Shown here piece after piece: positions 1-6,552 of a stretch of DNA of 28,234 nucleotides (position 1 is the stretch's first letter; the number at the start of each line of letters is the position of its first letter). Position numbers and translations under genes: made by a program. Below the pieces are notes generated by a model. That model was given only the letters and a program-made list of their open reading frames with translations, did no database searches and had not been told where the DNA came from. The stretch is from Alphaproteobacteria bacterium (GTDB lineage: Bacteria; Pseudomonadota; Alphaproteobacteria; UBA6184): the NCBI GenBank assembly GCA_030433125.1, contig JAUIKZ010000005.1:1-28234 (forward strand), read 5' to 3'.

Positions 1-471
1 GGCGATACCATGGGAAGACACCCCCTTGCTGACCCTTAAGCCTATCGCCGCAATCTTTCTAGCCATCTCACCTTCGCCAACCCATAAACCCACATTGTTT
101 TTACAAAAGTAAGCCGGAACATCAAAGCTTGCCAGTGTGTTAACGGCCACCCTCTCCAAAAAACCCAGCAGGTCACTCAGCGTTTTACCTCTCTCACGTA
201 AGTTAACCATAAGGTAAACGATTCTTTGCCCTGGCCCGTGATAGGTATGCTTACCGCCTCGGTTGGTTTCCACAATGGGGATATTATGTTGCAATAAGTC
301 TGAGGGGTTACTGCTACGCCCCGCTGTTATCACAGGCAAATGCTCTAGCAACCAAACCTGCTCTGGCGCCGCATTACCCGCAATAGCTGCCACGCGGGTC
401 TGCATTTCTTGCACAGCCTCTTGATATAGCAATGGGTGAGGCGAAGTTATGAAGTGGATTAGCTCTTTCAT
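1..471 (-). CDS. lipB: Octanoyl-[acyl carrier protein]:protein N-octanoyltransferase LipB, 3' end cut by window edge
   Basis: LipB moves the octanoyl group from acyl carrier protein to lipoyl domains of 2-oxoacid dehydrogenases and the glycine cleavage H protein, the first step of endogenous lipoate synthesis in the cytoplasm. The first 157 codons are present and remain open at base 1; family members are usually 210-230 residues. The translation begins MKELIHFITSPHPLLYQEAV and carries the family block RGGKHTYHGPGQRIVYLM near residue 85. The lysine-containing motif RKIAAIGLRVSKGVSSHGIA lies at the end of the visible part; this lysine is one of the two catalytic residues. The catalytic cysteine would lie beyond the window edge. 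The ATG at 471 is chosen because it begins the conserved N-terminus; only a weak GGGG precedes it. The identification is firm from motifs, but completeness cannot be judged. Confidence 0.93.
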   Translation of the reverse strand, partial: MKELIHFITSPHPLLYQEAVQEMQTRVAAIAGNAAPEQVWLLEHLPVITAGRSSNPSDLLQHNIPIVETNRGGKHTYHGPGQRIVYLMVNLRERGKTLSDLLGFLERVAVNTLASFDVPAYFCKNNVGLWVGEGEMARKIAAIGLRVSKGVSSHGIA

Positions 472-480
472 ACCCCAAAA

Positions 481-509
481 ATAACACATTTAAGCATGGG
501 CCGTGACAA
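481..509 (-). promoter_or_regulatory. Possible sigma70 promoter for lipB
   Basis: On the minus strand TTGTCA (509-504) and TGTTAT (486-481) are separated by exactly 17 bases. They match the -35 consensus at 5 of 6 and the -10 consensus at 4 of 6 positions. The predicted transcription start would fall only about 3 bases before the lipB ATG, so the mRNA would be nearly leaderless, which lowers confidence. The rest of 510-680 holds only an imperfect dyad (GGGCCTA 572-578 / TAGGCCC 595-601) without a T-tract. Confidence 0.3.
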
Positions 510-680
510 TTTTATCCCAAAAAGACACTGGCACGAAGAGCTCCATCCCATCTTGCACGAGCATTTTTAAAGGGCCTAGGCTTAATCACGCAGGTAGGCC
601 CATATGAAAGAAGCTGTGCGCTGATCCCAACTCGCTTTATATTAAAAGCCCCAGCACCACGCTCTTTAACACTTAAACAT

Positions 681-1628
681 TTACGTATTCTTTAACTGCT
701 TACCCAACAATTTTCGCGTGCCCTTTAAGGCTTTAACGGTGGCCTTAAATGTTTTCTTCGCTTTTTTACCCACGCCCATACTGTTTTGCAGCCCATCTTT
801 AAGGGCTTTACTCTCTAAAACCTCGTCAATCAACCCCTTACACTCACGCAACTTTTCGGGCCGCTTGGAGTTTAGGTAAAAGGAAATAAGCTTGAAACGC
901 GTACCGGGCAAATCCTTCCCAACAGCCTGCCTCAACAGGCCTTCCACCTCCTCAAAATGATACTCTAGAGCTTCAGCCTCACTCAGAACCTCATCAATGA
1001 TGCGCAAGCAAAAATGGGGGTGTCTGCCATCTTCCACACCTAAATACAACGCTAACAAGTTAAGCTTTGCCTTGACCAGCCCCGCCATAGCCGCTTTTTC
1101 TAAATAGTTAGCCGCCTTCTCAAAATATTCTTTACGCTTTTCGGCCCCCTCTGCCGCTTGCGATTCGCTCGCATAAATTTGACCCAATGCTAGGGATGCA
1201 TGCTTCACTCCGTTATCCGCTGCATACCGAATACAGTTCACGCCTCTCACTAAATTTAATTGGTTATTTGTATTTTTCCCATCCCGATGCAAGATAAGGC
1301 CCTTTTTAAACCTTGCGTAAGGATTATCATTATGACGCTCTAGCCACTCTAAAAAAGTGAACTGCAGCTCTCCAACGGGTACTAGCAAGTCATCTTTAAA
1401 ATAGAAATCCTGAAGTGATTTATCATCAAAAAAGGCTTTAGGCCCCGATGCGCCCTCAGGACGAGTGTCAACAGGGGTAAACTTAGGCAGAATCGTTTTT
1501 GCACTGCTCGTAGCTTGCATCGAGTTTAAAGTAAGCGATGTTGGTCCGCTGCTATGGACACTCGCCTCCACCTCTGCGGCATTAAGCCAACTCATAAATA
1601 CAGCTGTAGTGATTATAAAGTGTTTCAT
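681..1628 (-). CDS. Exported Sel1-repeat protein
   Basis: The 315-residue product has an apparent signal peptide (MKHFIITTAVFMSWLNAAEVEA, cleavage near residue 20), so it is probably periplasmic or secreted. Around residues 110-200 are helical repeats of the Sel1/TPR-like type: GVNCIRYAADNGVKHASLAL and NYLEKAAMAGLVKAKLNLL show the usual A..G...A...LG pattern. The C-terminus is very basic, with many lysines. Sel1 proteins act as scaffolds for protein-protein contact and are common among host-interaction proteins; the partner here is unknown. The start at 1628 is preferred over an upstream in-frame ATG at 1652 because GAGGAAAC lies at good spacing before it and the signal peptide then starts directly. 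It follows the small exported protein gene with 2 bases between stop and start, so the two form an operon and are probably translationally coupled. Confidence 0.75.
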   Translation of the reverse strand: MKHFIITTAVFMSWLNAAEVEASVHSSGPTSLTLNSMQATSSAKTILPKFTPVDTRPEGASGPKAFFDDKSLQDFYFKDDLLVPVGELQFTFLEWLERHNDNPYARFKKGLILHRDGKNTNNQLNLVRGVNCIRYAADNGVKHASLALGQIYASESQAAEGAEKRKEYFEKAANYLEKAAMAGLVKAKLNLLALYLGVEDGRHPHFCLRIIDEVLSEAEALEYHFEEVEGLLRQAVGKDLPGTRFKLISFYLNSKRPEKLRECKGLIDEVLESKALKDGLQNSMGVGKKAKKTFKATVKALKGTRKLLGKQLKNT

Positions 1629-1630
1629 GG

Positions 1631-1975
1631 CTATTGTTTCCTCGTAATACATTTTTTTTGAAATGGTGTTAACAAAATAGGAATAGAGTGGTTTCTACTA
1701 GGCATGATAGAAACACTATTAGGAGAAACCTCCTGGATTTTGAAGTCATCCCTATCGGGGCGCCTATGGAATGCCTCGCCACCATTGATGTTTATCATCC
1801 ATTTTTTTTGCGATACCCACACTAAGCTTTTTAGCAAAAAGCATTTGGAGGTTAGTTTTTCATCAATGTTTCGCTGGTCTCTTTCGCTTGGAAAAAGAAA
1901 AGATTCTAAGGCTGCGTATTTTCCTAGGGAAACACAGACAAAAAATACCCATAGAAAGTTTGAGCTCTTCTCCAT
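1631..1975 (-). CDS. Small exported protein of unknown function
   Basis: I do not recognise this 114-residue product. It starts with a lysine, a hydrophobic run (NFLWVFFVCVSLG) and then a small-residue stretch, which looks like a signal peptide. The mature part contains KKWMININGGEAFHRRPDR followed by FKIQEVSPNSVSIMP. An aromatic strand, an ING turn and an I..V....V strand resemble the short exported proteins found in pilus or secretion gene clusters, but this similarity is weak and not an assignment. Its reality is supported by the tight junction with the downstream Sel1-repeat gene: the ribosome-binding site of that gene lies inside the end of this one. An AGG sits only a few bases before the ATG. 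No clear promoter is visible in 1976-2093. Confidence 0.55.
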   Translation of the reverse strand: MEKSSNFLWVFFVCVSLGKYAALESFLFPSERDQRNIDEKLTSKCFLLKSLVWVSQKKWMININGGEAFHRRPDRDDFKIQEVSPNSVSIMPSRNHSIPILLTPFQKKCITRKQ

Positions 1976-2050
1976 AAACCTGCATAGTCTTAATTTTATT
2001 ATGGAGAAGAAAAGTAAAGGTTATGTTAATGAGGTATTTTTTTTGTCACG

Positions 2051-2068
2051 AGGGGCTGAAGAGCCCCT
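2051..2068 (-). terminator. Hairpin downstream of grpE, possible terminator
   Basis: AGGGGCT (2051-2057) and AGCCCCT (2062-2068) form a perfect 7-bp stem with a 4-base loop, 25 bases past the grpE stop codon. On the grpE strand the hairpin is followed by CGTGAC and a run of A rather than T, so it is not a canonical intrinsic terminator. It may act as an mRNA 3'-end stabiliser or a weak terminator. Confidence 0.35.
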
Positions 2069-2093
2069 TGTTAATAATGTGCGAAGAGATGCA

Positions 2094-2639
2094 CTACTTT
2101 GTTTTGGAAACGCCTACTAAGGCAGGCCTTAAGAGCCTGTCATGGATTTTGTATCCCACCTGAAGCACCTGAACCACGGTGCCGGCCGCTTCCTCGCTTT
2201 CAACCTCCATCATGGCTTGGTGAAAGCCGTGATCAAACTTCTCACCTATGGGGTTAATTTTCTCTACACCATGCCTTTCTAAGGCCGTAAGCATTTCTTT
2301 TTCAATAAGCTCAATTCCTTCCACAAAGTGCTTTACCGCGCCCTCTTCTTTTTCGGGTTTAGCTTCCAACGCACGCGAAAAGTTATCCACCACCCCCACC
2401 ATATCACGTGCGAAATTGGTTAACCCATACTTCAGCGCTTCTTGCTTTTCCCTCTCGGCACGCTTGCGTAAGTTTTCGGTATCCGCATAAGCTTTTAAGA
2501 GATCATGTTTTAAGGCTGACAGCTGCTCTTCCAATGCTGCCACTTTTGATTCATCACCTTCCGTTAATGACGCCTCTTGAGCCTCTGCTCCGTTGGCCTT
2601 GTCCATATCTTGATTTTCAACTTCATTATCTTTAGTCAT
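2094..2639 (-). CDS. grpE: Nucleotide exchange factor GrpE
   Basis: GrpE is the cytoplasmic cochaperone that releases ADP from DnaK. The 181-residue product has the expected architecture: an acidic, poorly conserved N-terminus, a long heptad-rich helix (from about residue 35, including YADTENLRKRAEREKQEA) and the C-terminal beta domain with VLQVGYKIHDRLLRPALVGV. Length is normal for the family. The ATG at 2639 is chosen over the in-frame ATG at 2651 because GGAGAG lies 4-5 bases upstream of it. The start overlaps the hrcA stop by 8 bases (ATGACTAA), which indicates translational coupling. The gene is second in the hrcA-grpE operon and should share its HrcA/CIRCE heat-shock control. dnaK and dnaJ are not in this window. 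Confidence 0.95.
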   Translation of the reverse strand: MTKDNEVENQDMDKANGAEAQEASLTEGDESKVAALEEQLSALKHDLLKAYADTENLRKRAEREKQEALKYGLTNFARDMVGVVDNFSRALEAKPEKEEGAVKHFVEGIELIEKEMLTALERHGVEKINPIGEKFDHGFHQAMMEVESEEAAGTVVQVLQVGYKIHDRLLRPALVGVSKTK

Positions 2640-3708
2640 TTTTCTCTCCATTTAAATCTAATAAGCGACCTAATATTTTGGCGGTGTAATTCACCAAGGG
2701 GATCACTTTTCCATAATTAATACGCTTAGGGCCTAACACACCAATGGCCCCAATAATTTTATTCTCGCCTGTTTTGTAGGGCGCAATTACCATCGAGCAT
2801 TCCGAGTACGTAAACAATGGGTGTTCTGATCCAATAAAAATCTGCACCCCATCTCCTCGTAAAGCGGCATCCAGCAGATCAACAACCCCCTCTTTTTTTT
2901 CAAGGCTGTAAAACAGCTGCTGAATTTTTTCAATATCATCACGCTGCTGAATGGAGCTTAACAAATGACCCTGTCCTCTTACAATAAGGGAGCGTTCTTT
3001 TTCGCCACCGCCCCACACAGCTAAGCCCTGGCGTATTATTCCGGAGGCTAGCTGATCTAACACCTGCTGCTTATTTTCAAGCTCACTCAAGATAAGTGAT
3101 TTTGCTTCGCTTAACGTGCGACCCTGAATGCGGGAGGAAAGGTAATTCCCTGCCTCAATCAGCAACGACTGGCTTAGGCCTACGGGGGTTTCGATAATAC
3201 GGTTTTCAACCATGCCACTGTCAGTAACCAGCACAACGAGGGCCCGCGTGGGGGACAAAGGCACAAACTCTAGATGCTTTAACCGCGCCTCTTCCTTAGG
3301 CACCATTACCAGCGTCGCGCATTGGGTAAGCCCTGACAAGGCATTACTCGCCTCTTCTAAAAGAGCTTGGTAACTAACGCCTTTATCGCGGCATTTCTGC
3401 TCCAAATCGTCTTTGATATCCGTGGGTAAGTCGGTAATTTCAAGCATGCCGTTTATGAAGTATCGCAACCCCGCTTCGGTAGGTAAACGACCCGCCGATG
3501 TATGTGGCGCATAGAGCAGCCCAGCCTCTTCTAAATCCGCCATCACATTGCGGATGGTCGCAGGAGACAATCGCGTCTCGAGCAACTTAGATAGGCTGCG
3601 GGACCCCACGGGCTCACCCGTTTCGACATACGCCTCTACGACACGCTTAAATATATCCGTTGATCGTTCGTTTAAATCGAATCTGCTCACTTTTATCACT
3701 CGCAACAT
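2632..3708 (-). CDS. hrcA: Heat-inducible transcription repressor HrcA
   Basis: HrcA binds CIRCE operators and represses chaperone operons until it is titrated during heat stress. The product (up to 358 residues) has the N-terminal winged helix region with VVEAYVETGEPVGSRSLSK and SPATIRNVMADLEEAGLL, followed by PHTSAGRLPTEAGLRYF, all diagnostic of the family. The C-terminal ligand/dimerisation domain contains HPLFTYSECSMVIAPYKTG. The ATG at 3708 lies inside a CIRCE-like operator and only about 6 bases from the predicted transcription start. An in-frame GTG at 3690 gives VSRFDLNERS and places the operator in the leader, so it may be the true start. Autoregulation is inferred from the operator; the hrcA-grpE order is common in alphaproteobacteria. 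Confidence 0.96.
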   Translation of the reverse strand: MLRVIKVSRFDLNERSTDIFKRVVEAYVETGEPVGSRSLSKLLETRLSPATIRNVMADLEEAGLLYAPHTSAGRLPTEAGLRYFINGMLEITDLPTDIKDDLEQKCRDKGVSYQALLEEASNALSGLTQCATLVMVPKEEARLKHLEFVPLSPTRALVVLVTDSGMVENRIIETPVGLSQSLLIEAGNYLSSRIQGRTLSEAKSLILSELENKQQVLDQLASGIIRQGLAVWGGGEKERSLIVRGQGHLLSSIQQRDDIEKIQQLFYSLEKKEGVVDLLDAALRGDGVQIFIGSEHPLFTYSECSMVIAPYKTGENKIIGAIGVLGPKRINYGKVIPLVNYTAKILGRLLDLNGEKND

Positions 3709-3719
3709 TAATCTGCTAA
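3693..3719 (-). promoter_or_regulatory. CIRCE-like HrcA operator
   Basis: On the hrcA strand TTAGCAGAT, a 9-base spacer and GAGTGATAA match the CIRCE consensus (TTAGCACTC-N9-GAGTGCTAA) at 14 of 18 arm positions with the exact spacer length. The right arm matches 8 of 9, the left arm 6 of 9. The element begins just after the predicted -10 box and covers the predicted transcription start and the ATG at 3708. Confidence 0.75.
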
Positions 3720-3720
3720 C

Positions 3721-3749
3721 ATTATGGGTAATTTTGGTTTAAAAATCAA
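3721..3749 (-). promoter_or_regulatory. Sigma70-type promoter of hrcA-grpE
   Basis: On the minus strand TTGATT (3749-3744) and CATAAT (3726-3721) are separated by 17 bases. The -10 box matches consensus at 5 of 6 positions. The CIRCE-like element starts immediately downstream, so HrcA bound there would block initiation. Confidence 0.65.
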
Positions 3750-3795
3750 GGCATCCTGCACCTTAGCCTTAGAGAAACTTCTCACTATGAAGAAT

Positions 3796-3824
3796 TTGAC
3801 TTGCGTTTTGGGCACACATAGTAT
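3796..3824 (+). promoter_or_regulatory. Strong sigma70-type promoter of rpmJ
   Basis: TTGACT (3796-3801) and TAGTAT (3819-3824) are separated by exactly 17 bases. Transcription should begin near 3831, leaving a short leader before rpmJ. It diverges from the hrcA promoter. Confidence 0.7.
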
Positions 3825-3852
3825 ATAGAAGCACTAAATAATGAGTACAGAA

Positions 3853-3978
3853 ATGAAAGTAGTGAACTCTCTAAAAGCCATGAAAGTTAGAGACAAAAAT
3901 TGTCGCGTTGTACGCCGCAGAGGCCGCGTATACGTTATTAACAAGGTTAACCCTCGCTTTAAAGCACGCCAAGGCTAA
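3853..3978 (+). CDS. rpmJ: 50S ribosomal protein L36 (RpmJ, zinc-independent type)
   Basis: This 41-residue gene translates as MKVVNSLKAMKVRDKNCRVV followed by RRRGRVYVINKVNPRFKARQ and a final G. It is the alphaproteobacterial form of ribosomal protein L36, a small protein of the large subunit. Only one cysteine remains, so the C..C...C..H zinc ribbon of the classical form is absent; this is the C-minus (YkgO-like) type. The ATG at 3853 is chosen because the family begins MKVxNSLK; an in-frame ATG at 3841 would add four residues (MSTE). Neither has a strong ribosome-binding site, which fits the short predicted leader. It is a single-gene unit with its own promoter and a hairpin after the stop. 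Confidence 0.95.
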   Translation: MKVVNSLKAMKVRDKNCRVVRRRGRVYVINKVNPRFKARQG

Positions 3979-3989
3979 CCCAAAACTTG

Positions 3990-4010
3990 GGCTAACATTT
4001 GATGTTAGCC
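3990..4010 (+). terminator. Hairpin after rpmJ, possible terminator
   Basis: GGCTAACAT (3990-3998) and ATGTTAGCC (4002-4010) form a perfect 9-bp stem with a 3-base loop, 11 bases past the rpmJ stop. The following bases are pyrimidine-rich (TCTCGCATTCCTCT) but not a T-run. The last bases of rpmJ also contain GGCTAAC, so the 3' arm could pair with either copy. Confidence 0.4.
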
Positions 4011-4379
4011 TCTCGCATTCCTCTGCCCTGCTTGCCTCCCTCTGCCCACCTAAGAACAAAAAACCCTTCTGAGACAGCAAAAATGTCACTTATTGAAAGT
4101 GCACGACTCAATAGGAAAACATTGGTTGTGCCCATAAGATTATTTGCTGGTGAAAAACGTACCGGCCTAAAAATGAACATAGATACCAAATAAAACCCAC
4201 TTCACCACCACCTGTGTCCCCGAACTAGTGCACCGGGGCGGAGGATGCCATTGTTGGGAGTGTTCCCTCCCTACTTCATGCGTAGACCCTGCGTCTGTGT
4301 CACCCACCCCTTGCTTTTTCTTATGAGTTCTCCTATTATGCGCTTATTCATAATAATTGTAGCAAAGAGATTTTTACGC
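4011..4379 (+). other. Intergenic region between rpmJ and cyaY, no supported gene
   Basis: No coding region here has a ribosome-binding site or a recognisable product; short open frames run on both strands without family resemblance. Visible structure is limited to a 5-bp GC dyad (CCCCG/CGGGG) around 4218-4236 and a short GGGAG-TGTT-CCC dyad near 4256. The cyaY promoter lies at 4311-4339. Confidence 0.5.
4311..4339 (+). promoter_or_regulatory. Sigma70-type promoter of cyaY and ABC exporter
   Basis: TTGCTT (4311-4316) and TATTAT (4334-4339) are separated by 17 bases. The predicted start near 4346 leaves a leader of about 34 bases before the cyaY ATG. Confidence 0.55.
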
Positions 4380-4700
4380 ATGGATTTTTATAATCGTATC
4401 AACACATTTTTAGAGGCGCTCTATAACAAGTTAGATGGCGCTTATGGTGATTGTAGCGACATCACACTAACAGATGGCGTGTTACGCCTGGTGACCGACG
4501 ATAACAAACAGCTCATTATAAACCGGCATCTGGCCTCTGAGGAATTATGGATGGCCTCCCCGGTGAGTGGCGGCACTCATTATGCTTTTAACGCAGAGTG
4601 TGCAGATTGGCTGAACACCAAAACAGGTGCCTCGTTTGAGCAGCAGTTGCGTGCCGACCTGAACACACTTTTCCCACAACCCCAAGATAAACAGGGGTAA
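4380..4700 (+). CDS. cyaY: Iron donor protein CyaY (frataxin-like)
   Basis: The 106-residue product has the normal CyaY length and the frataxin fold signature. An N-terminal acidic helix (MDFYNRINTFLEALYNKLDG) is followed by strands with DITLTDGVLRLV, LIINRHLASEELWMASPVSG and HYAFNAECADWLNTKTG, then a C-terminal helix. Frataxins bind iron through the acidic helix and regulate or feed IscS/IscU Fe-S cluster assembly in the cytoplasm. The helix here is less acidic than usual, with only a few Asp/Glu. The ATG at 4380 is chosen because it matches the family start; upstream in-frame ATGs would add a nonconserved hydrophobic tail and lie before the predicted transcription start. The ABC exporter follows after 2 bases. 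Confidence 0.88.
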   Translation: MDFYNRINTFLEALYNKLDGAYGDCSDITLTDGVLRLVTDDNKQLIINRHLASEELWMASPVSGGTHYAFNAECADWLNTKTGASFEQQLRADLNTLFPQPQDKQG

Positions 4701-4702
4701 AC

Positions 4703-6475
4703 TTGGAAGACCCGATTAAATATTTTATTAGCCGCAAAAAACGCAAAGAAAAAAAATATCTGCGTAACATGTTGCCCTTTTGCAAGCGCTATATGGGTTA
4801 CATTTTTGTGGCCTTTTTGGCTATTACCCTCACCGCTGCCAGCACCCTGTTGCTAGGTGTGGGGTTGCGCAAAATTGTGGATAACGGCCTGCTGACCCAG
4901 TTCAACCTTATCATCACTTACATGGGGGTGATTGTGCTGGTGTTGGGCACTGCCACTTATTTGCGTTACACCTTTGTGTCATGGCTGGCCGAAAAGATCA
5001 TCGGCGATGTGCGTAAAAAGATATACGCCCACTTGCTAAGCTTAAGCCCGGGCTTCTTTGAGCGCCTCTCCACAGGCGAGCTGTTATCTCGCATGAACGT
5101 GGACACCACGCTGCTACAAGCGCTGGTAAGCACCTCTATACCCATCGCCATTCGCAACTTTATGCTTATCATTGGCGGTGTGCTGTTGATGTTTAAAACC
5201 AGCATGTATTTATCGGTTTTAATGCTCAGCATCATCCCCGTGCTGCTTACGGTGGTTTATTACATGGGGCAGCGCATTCGTCGCCTCACTACCAACACCC
5301 AACGGGTGGTGGCAGAGCTTAGCTCTTATAGCGAAGAAACCCTCAATGCGGTGCGCACCGTGCAGGCCTTTTGCCATGAAGAAGAAGACAAAAAAGCCTA
5401 TAATGAACGCGTACAAAGCCTGGTAGCGGCCGCCTATAAGCGCATTAAAGCCCGCGCCATTATGAGCACCATGGTGGTGTTTTTGGTGTTCGGCAGCATC
5501 ACCCTGATTGTGCATCTGGGTGTGGGGCAAGTGGCAGGGAAGTTTATAACGCTTGGTGAATTAACCTCATTCCTGTTTTATGGCTTAAACGTGGGGTGGT
5601 CTATTTCCAACTTTATCGAAGTGTTTAGCGACGTGCAAAAAGCAGCTGGTGCCAGCCAACGCATCTTTGAGCTATTAGAGGTACGTAGCTCTGTTAAGCT
5701 GCGCGAAGACCCGGTTAAAATCCCCAAACCATCCGACGGCGAAATACTCTTTGATCAGGTGAGCTTCTCTTACTCCGAGTTTTCGGACGCCCAAGCCCTG
5801 ATTGACTTTAGCATGCACGTTAAACCCGGGCAAAAGGTGGCGTTGGTGGGGCCTTCCGGCTCTGGTAAAACCACGGTATTCCACCTGCTTATGCGCTTTT
5901 ATGACCCCACGGTGGGGAACATTTATTACGACACGCTCGACCTAAAAGACTTGTCCCCCACTGACATCCGCTCGCAAATGGCCATTGTGCCGCAAGAGCC
6001 TGTGGTGTTTTCCGCCTCTGCTTATGACAACATCCGGTACGGCTCACCCAACGCCAACTTTGATGCCGTGCGTGCCGCGGCCGAGGCCGCCTTGGTTACC
6101 GAATTCGTGGACCGCCTCCCCAAAGGGTATTACTCTTACCTTGGCAGCCGGGGGGTAACGCTTTCAACGGGTCAACGTCAACGCATTGCTATTGCCCGGG
6201 CGCTCCTCAAAAACCCCCGCGTGTTGCTGCTTGATGAAGCCACCAGCGCCTTGGATGCCCAAAGTGAGCGCTTGGTGCAAAAGGCCCTTGAGGCCCTCAT
6301 GGAAGATCGCACCACGCTGATGATCGCTCACCGCCTTTCAACCGTATTAAAGGCTGATTATATTATTGTGCTTAACCACGGCCGCATTGAGGCCATAGGC
6401 ACTCACGACGAATTGATGCGCCAGAAGGGTTTGTACAAACGGCTGGCCAACCTGCAATATTTATCCGCAAACTAA
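4703..6475 (+). CDS. ABC exporter, fused permease-ATPase (MsbA/ABCB type)
   Basis: This 590-residue half-transporter has about six transmembrane segments within residues 30-300, then an ATP-binding domain. The Walker A motif is GPSGSGKTT (about 381-390), the signature is LSTGQRQR (about 485) instead of LSGGQ, and Walker B is VLLLDEATSALD (about 507), with the H-loop in IAHRLST. Such proteins work as homodimers in the inner membrane and export lipids, drugs or peptides; the substrate cannot be told from sequence. The start is a TTG at 4703: AGGGG precedes it by about 6 bases and it lies 2 bases after the cyaY stop, so the two are cotranscribed. The next ATG is 22 codons in. A weak 4-bp hairpin with a long T-run (about 6475-6500) may terminate the operon. 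Confidence 0.9.
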   Translation: MEDPIKYFISRKKRKEKKYLRNMLPFCKRYMGYIFVAFLAITLTAASTLLLGVGLRKIVDNGLLTQFNLIITYMGVIVLVLGTATYLRYTFVSWLAEKIIGDVRKKIYAHLLSLSPGFFERLSTGELLSRMNVDTTLLQALVSTSIPIAIRNFMLIIGGVLLMFKTSMYLSVLMLSIIPVLLTVVYYMGQRIRRLTTNTQRVVAELSSYSEETLNAVRTVQAFCHEEEDKKAYNERVQSLVAAAYKRIKARAIMSTMVVFLVFGSITLIVHLGVGQVAGKFITLGELTSFLFYGLNVGWSISNFIEVFSDVQKAAGASQRIFELLEVRSSVKLREDPVKIPKPSDGEILFDQVSFSYSEFSDAQALIDFSMHVKPGQKVALVGPSGSGKTTVFHLLMRFYDPTVGNIYYDTLDLKDLSPTDIRSQMAIVPQEPVVFSASAYDNIRYGSPNANFDAVRAAAEAALVTEFVDRLPKGYYSYLGSRGVTLSTGQRQRIAIARALLKNPRVLLLDEATSALDAQSERLVQKALEALMEDRTTLMIAHRLSTVLKADYIIVLNHGRIEAIGTHDELMRQKGLYKRLANLQYLSAN

Positions 6476-6552
6476 GTCGGTGACTATTTGTTTTTTTTAA
6501 ATTGCCCCCCCGCCAACAGTTTGCTAAGAGTTTCAAAAAGGATCTAATAATA

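Noticed and set aside
1704..2120. Plus-strand open frame of 138 codons opposite the small exported protein gene
   Set aside because: It has no ribosome-binding site, no family resemblance and no signal features, and it overlaps a better-supported minus-strand gene and the grpE end.
3999..4193. Short plus-strand open frame after rpmJ
   Set aside because: It starts inside the rpmJ hairpin, lacks a ribosome-binding site and has no recognisable product; an overlapping minus-strand frame is equally good.
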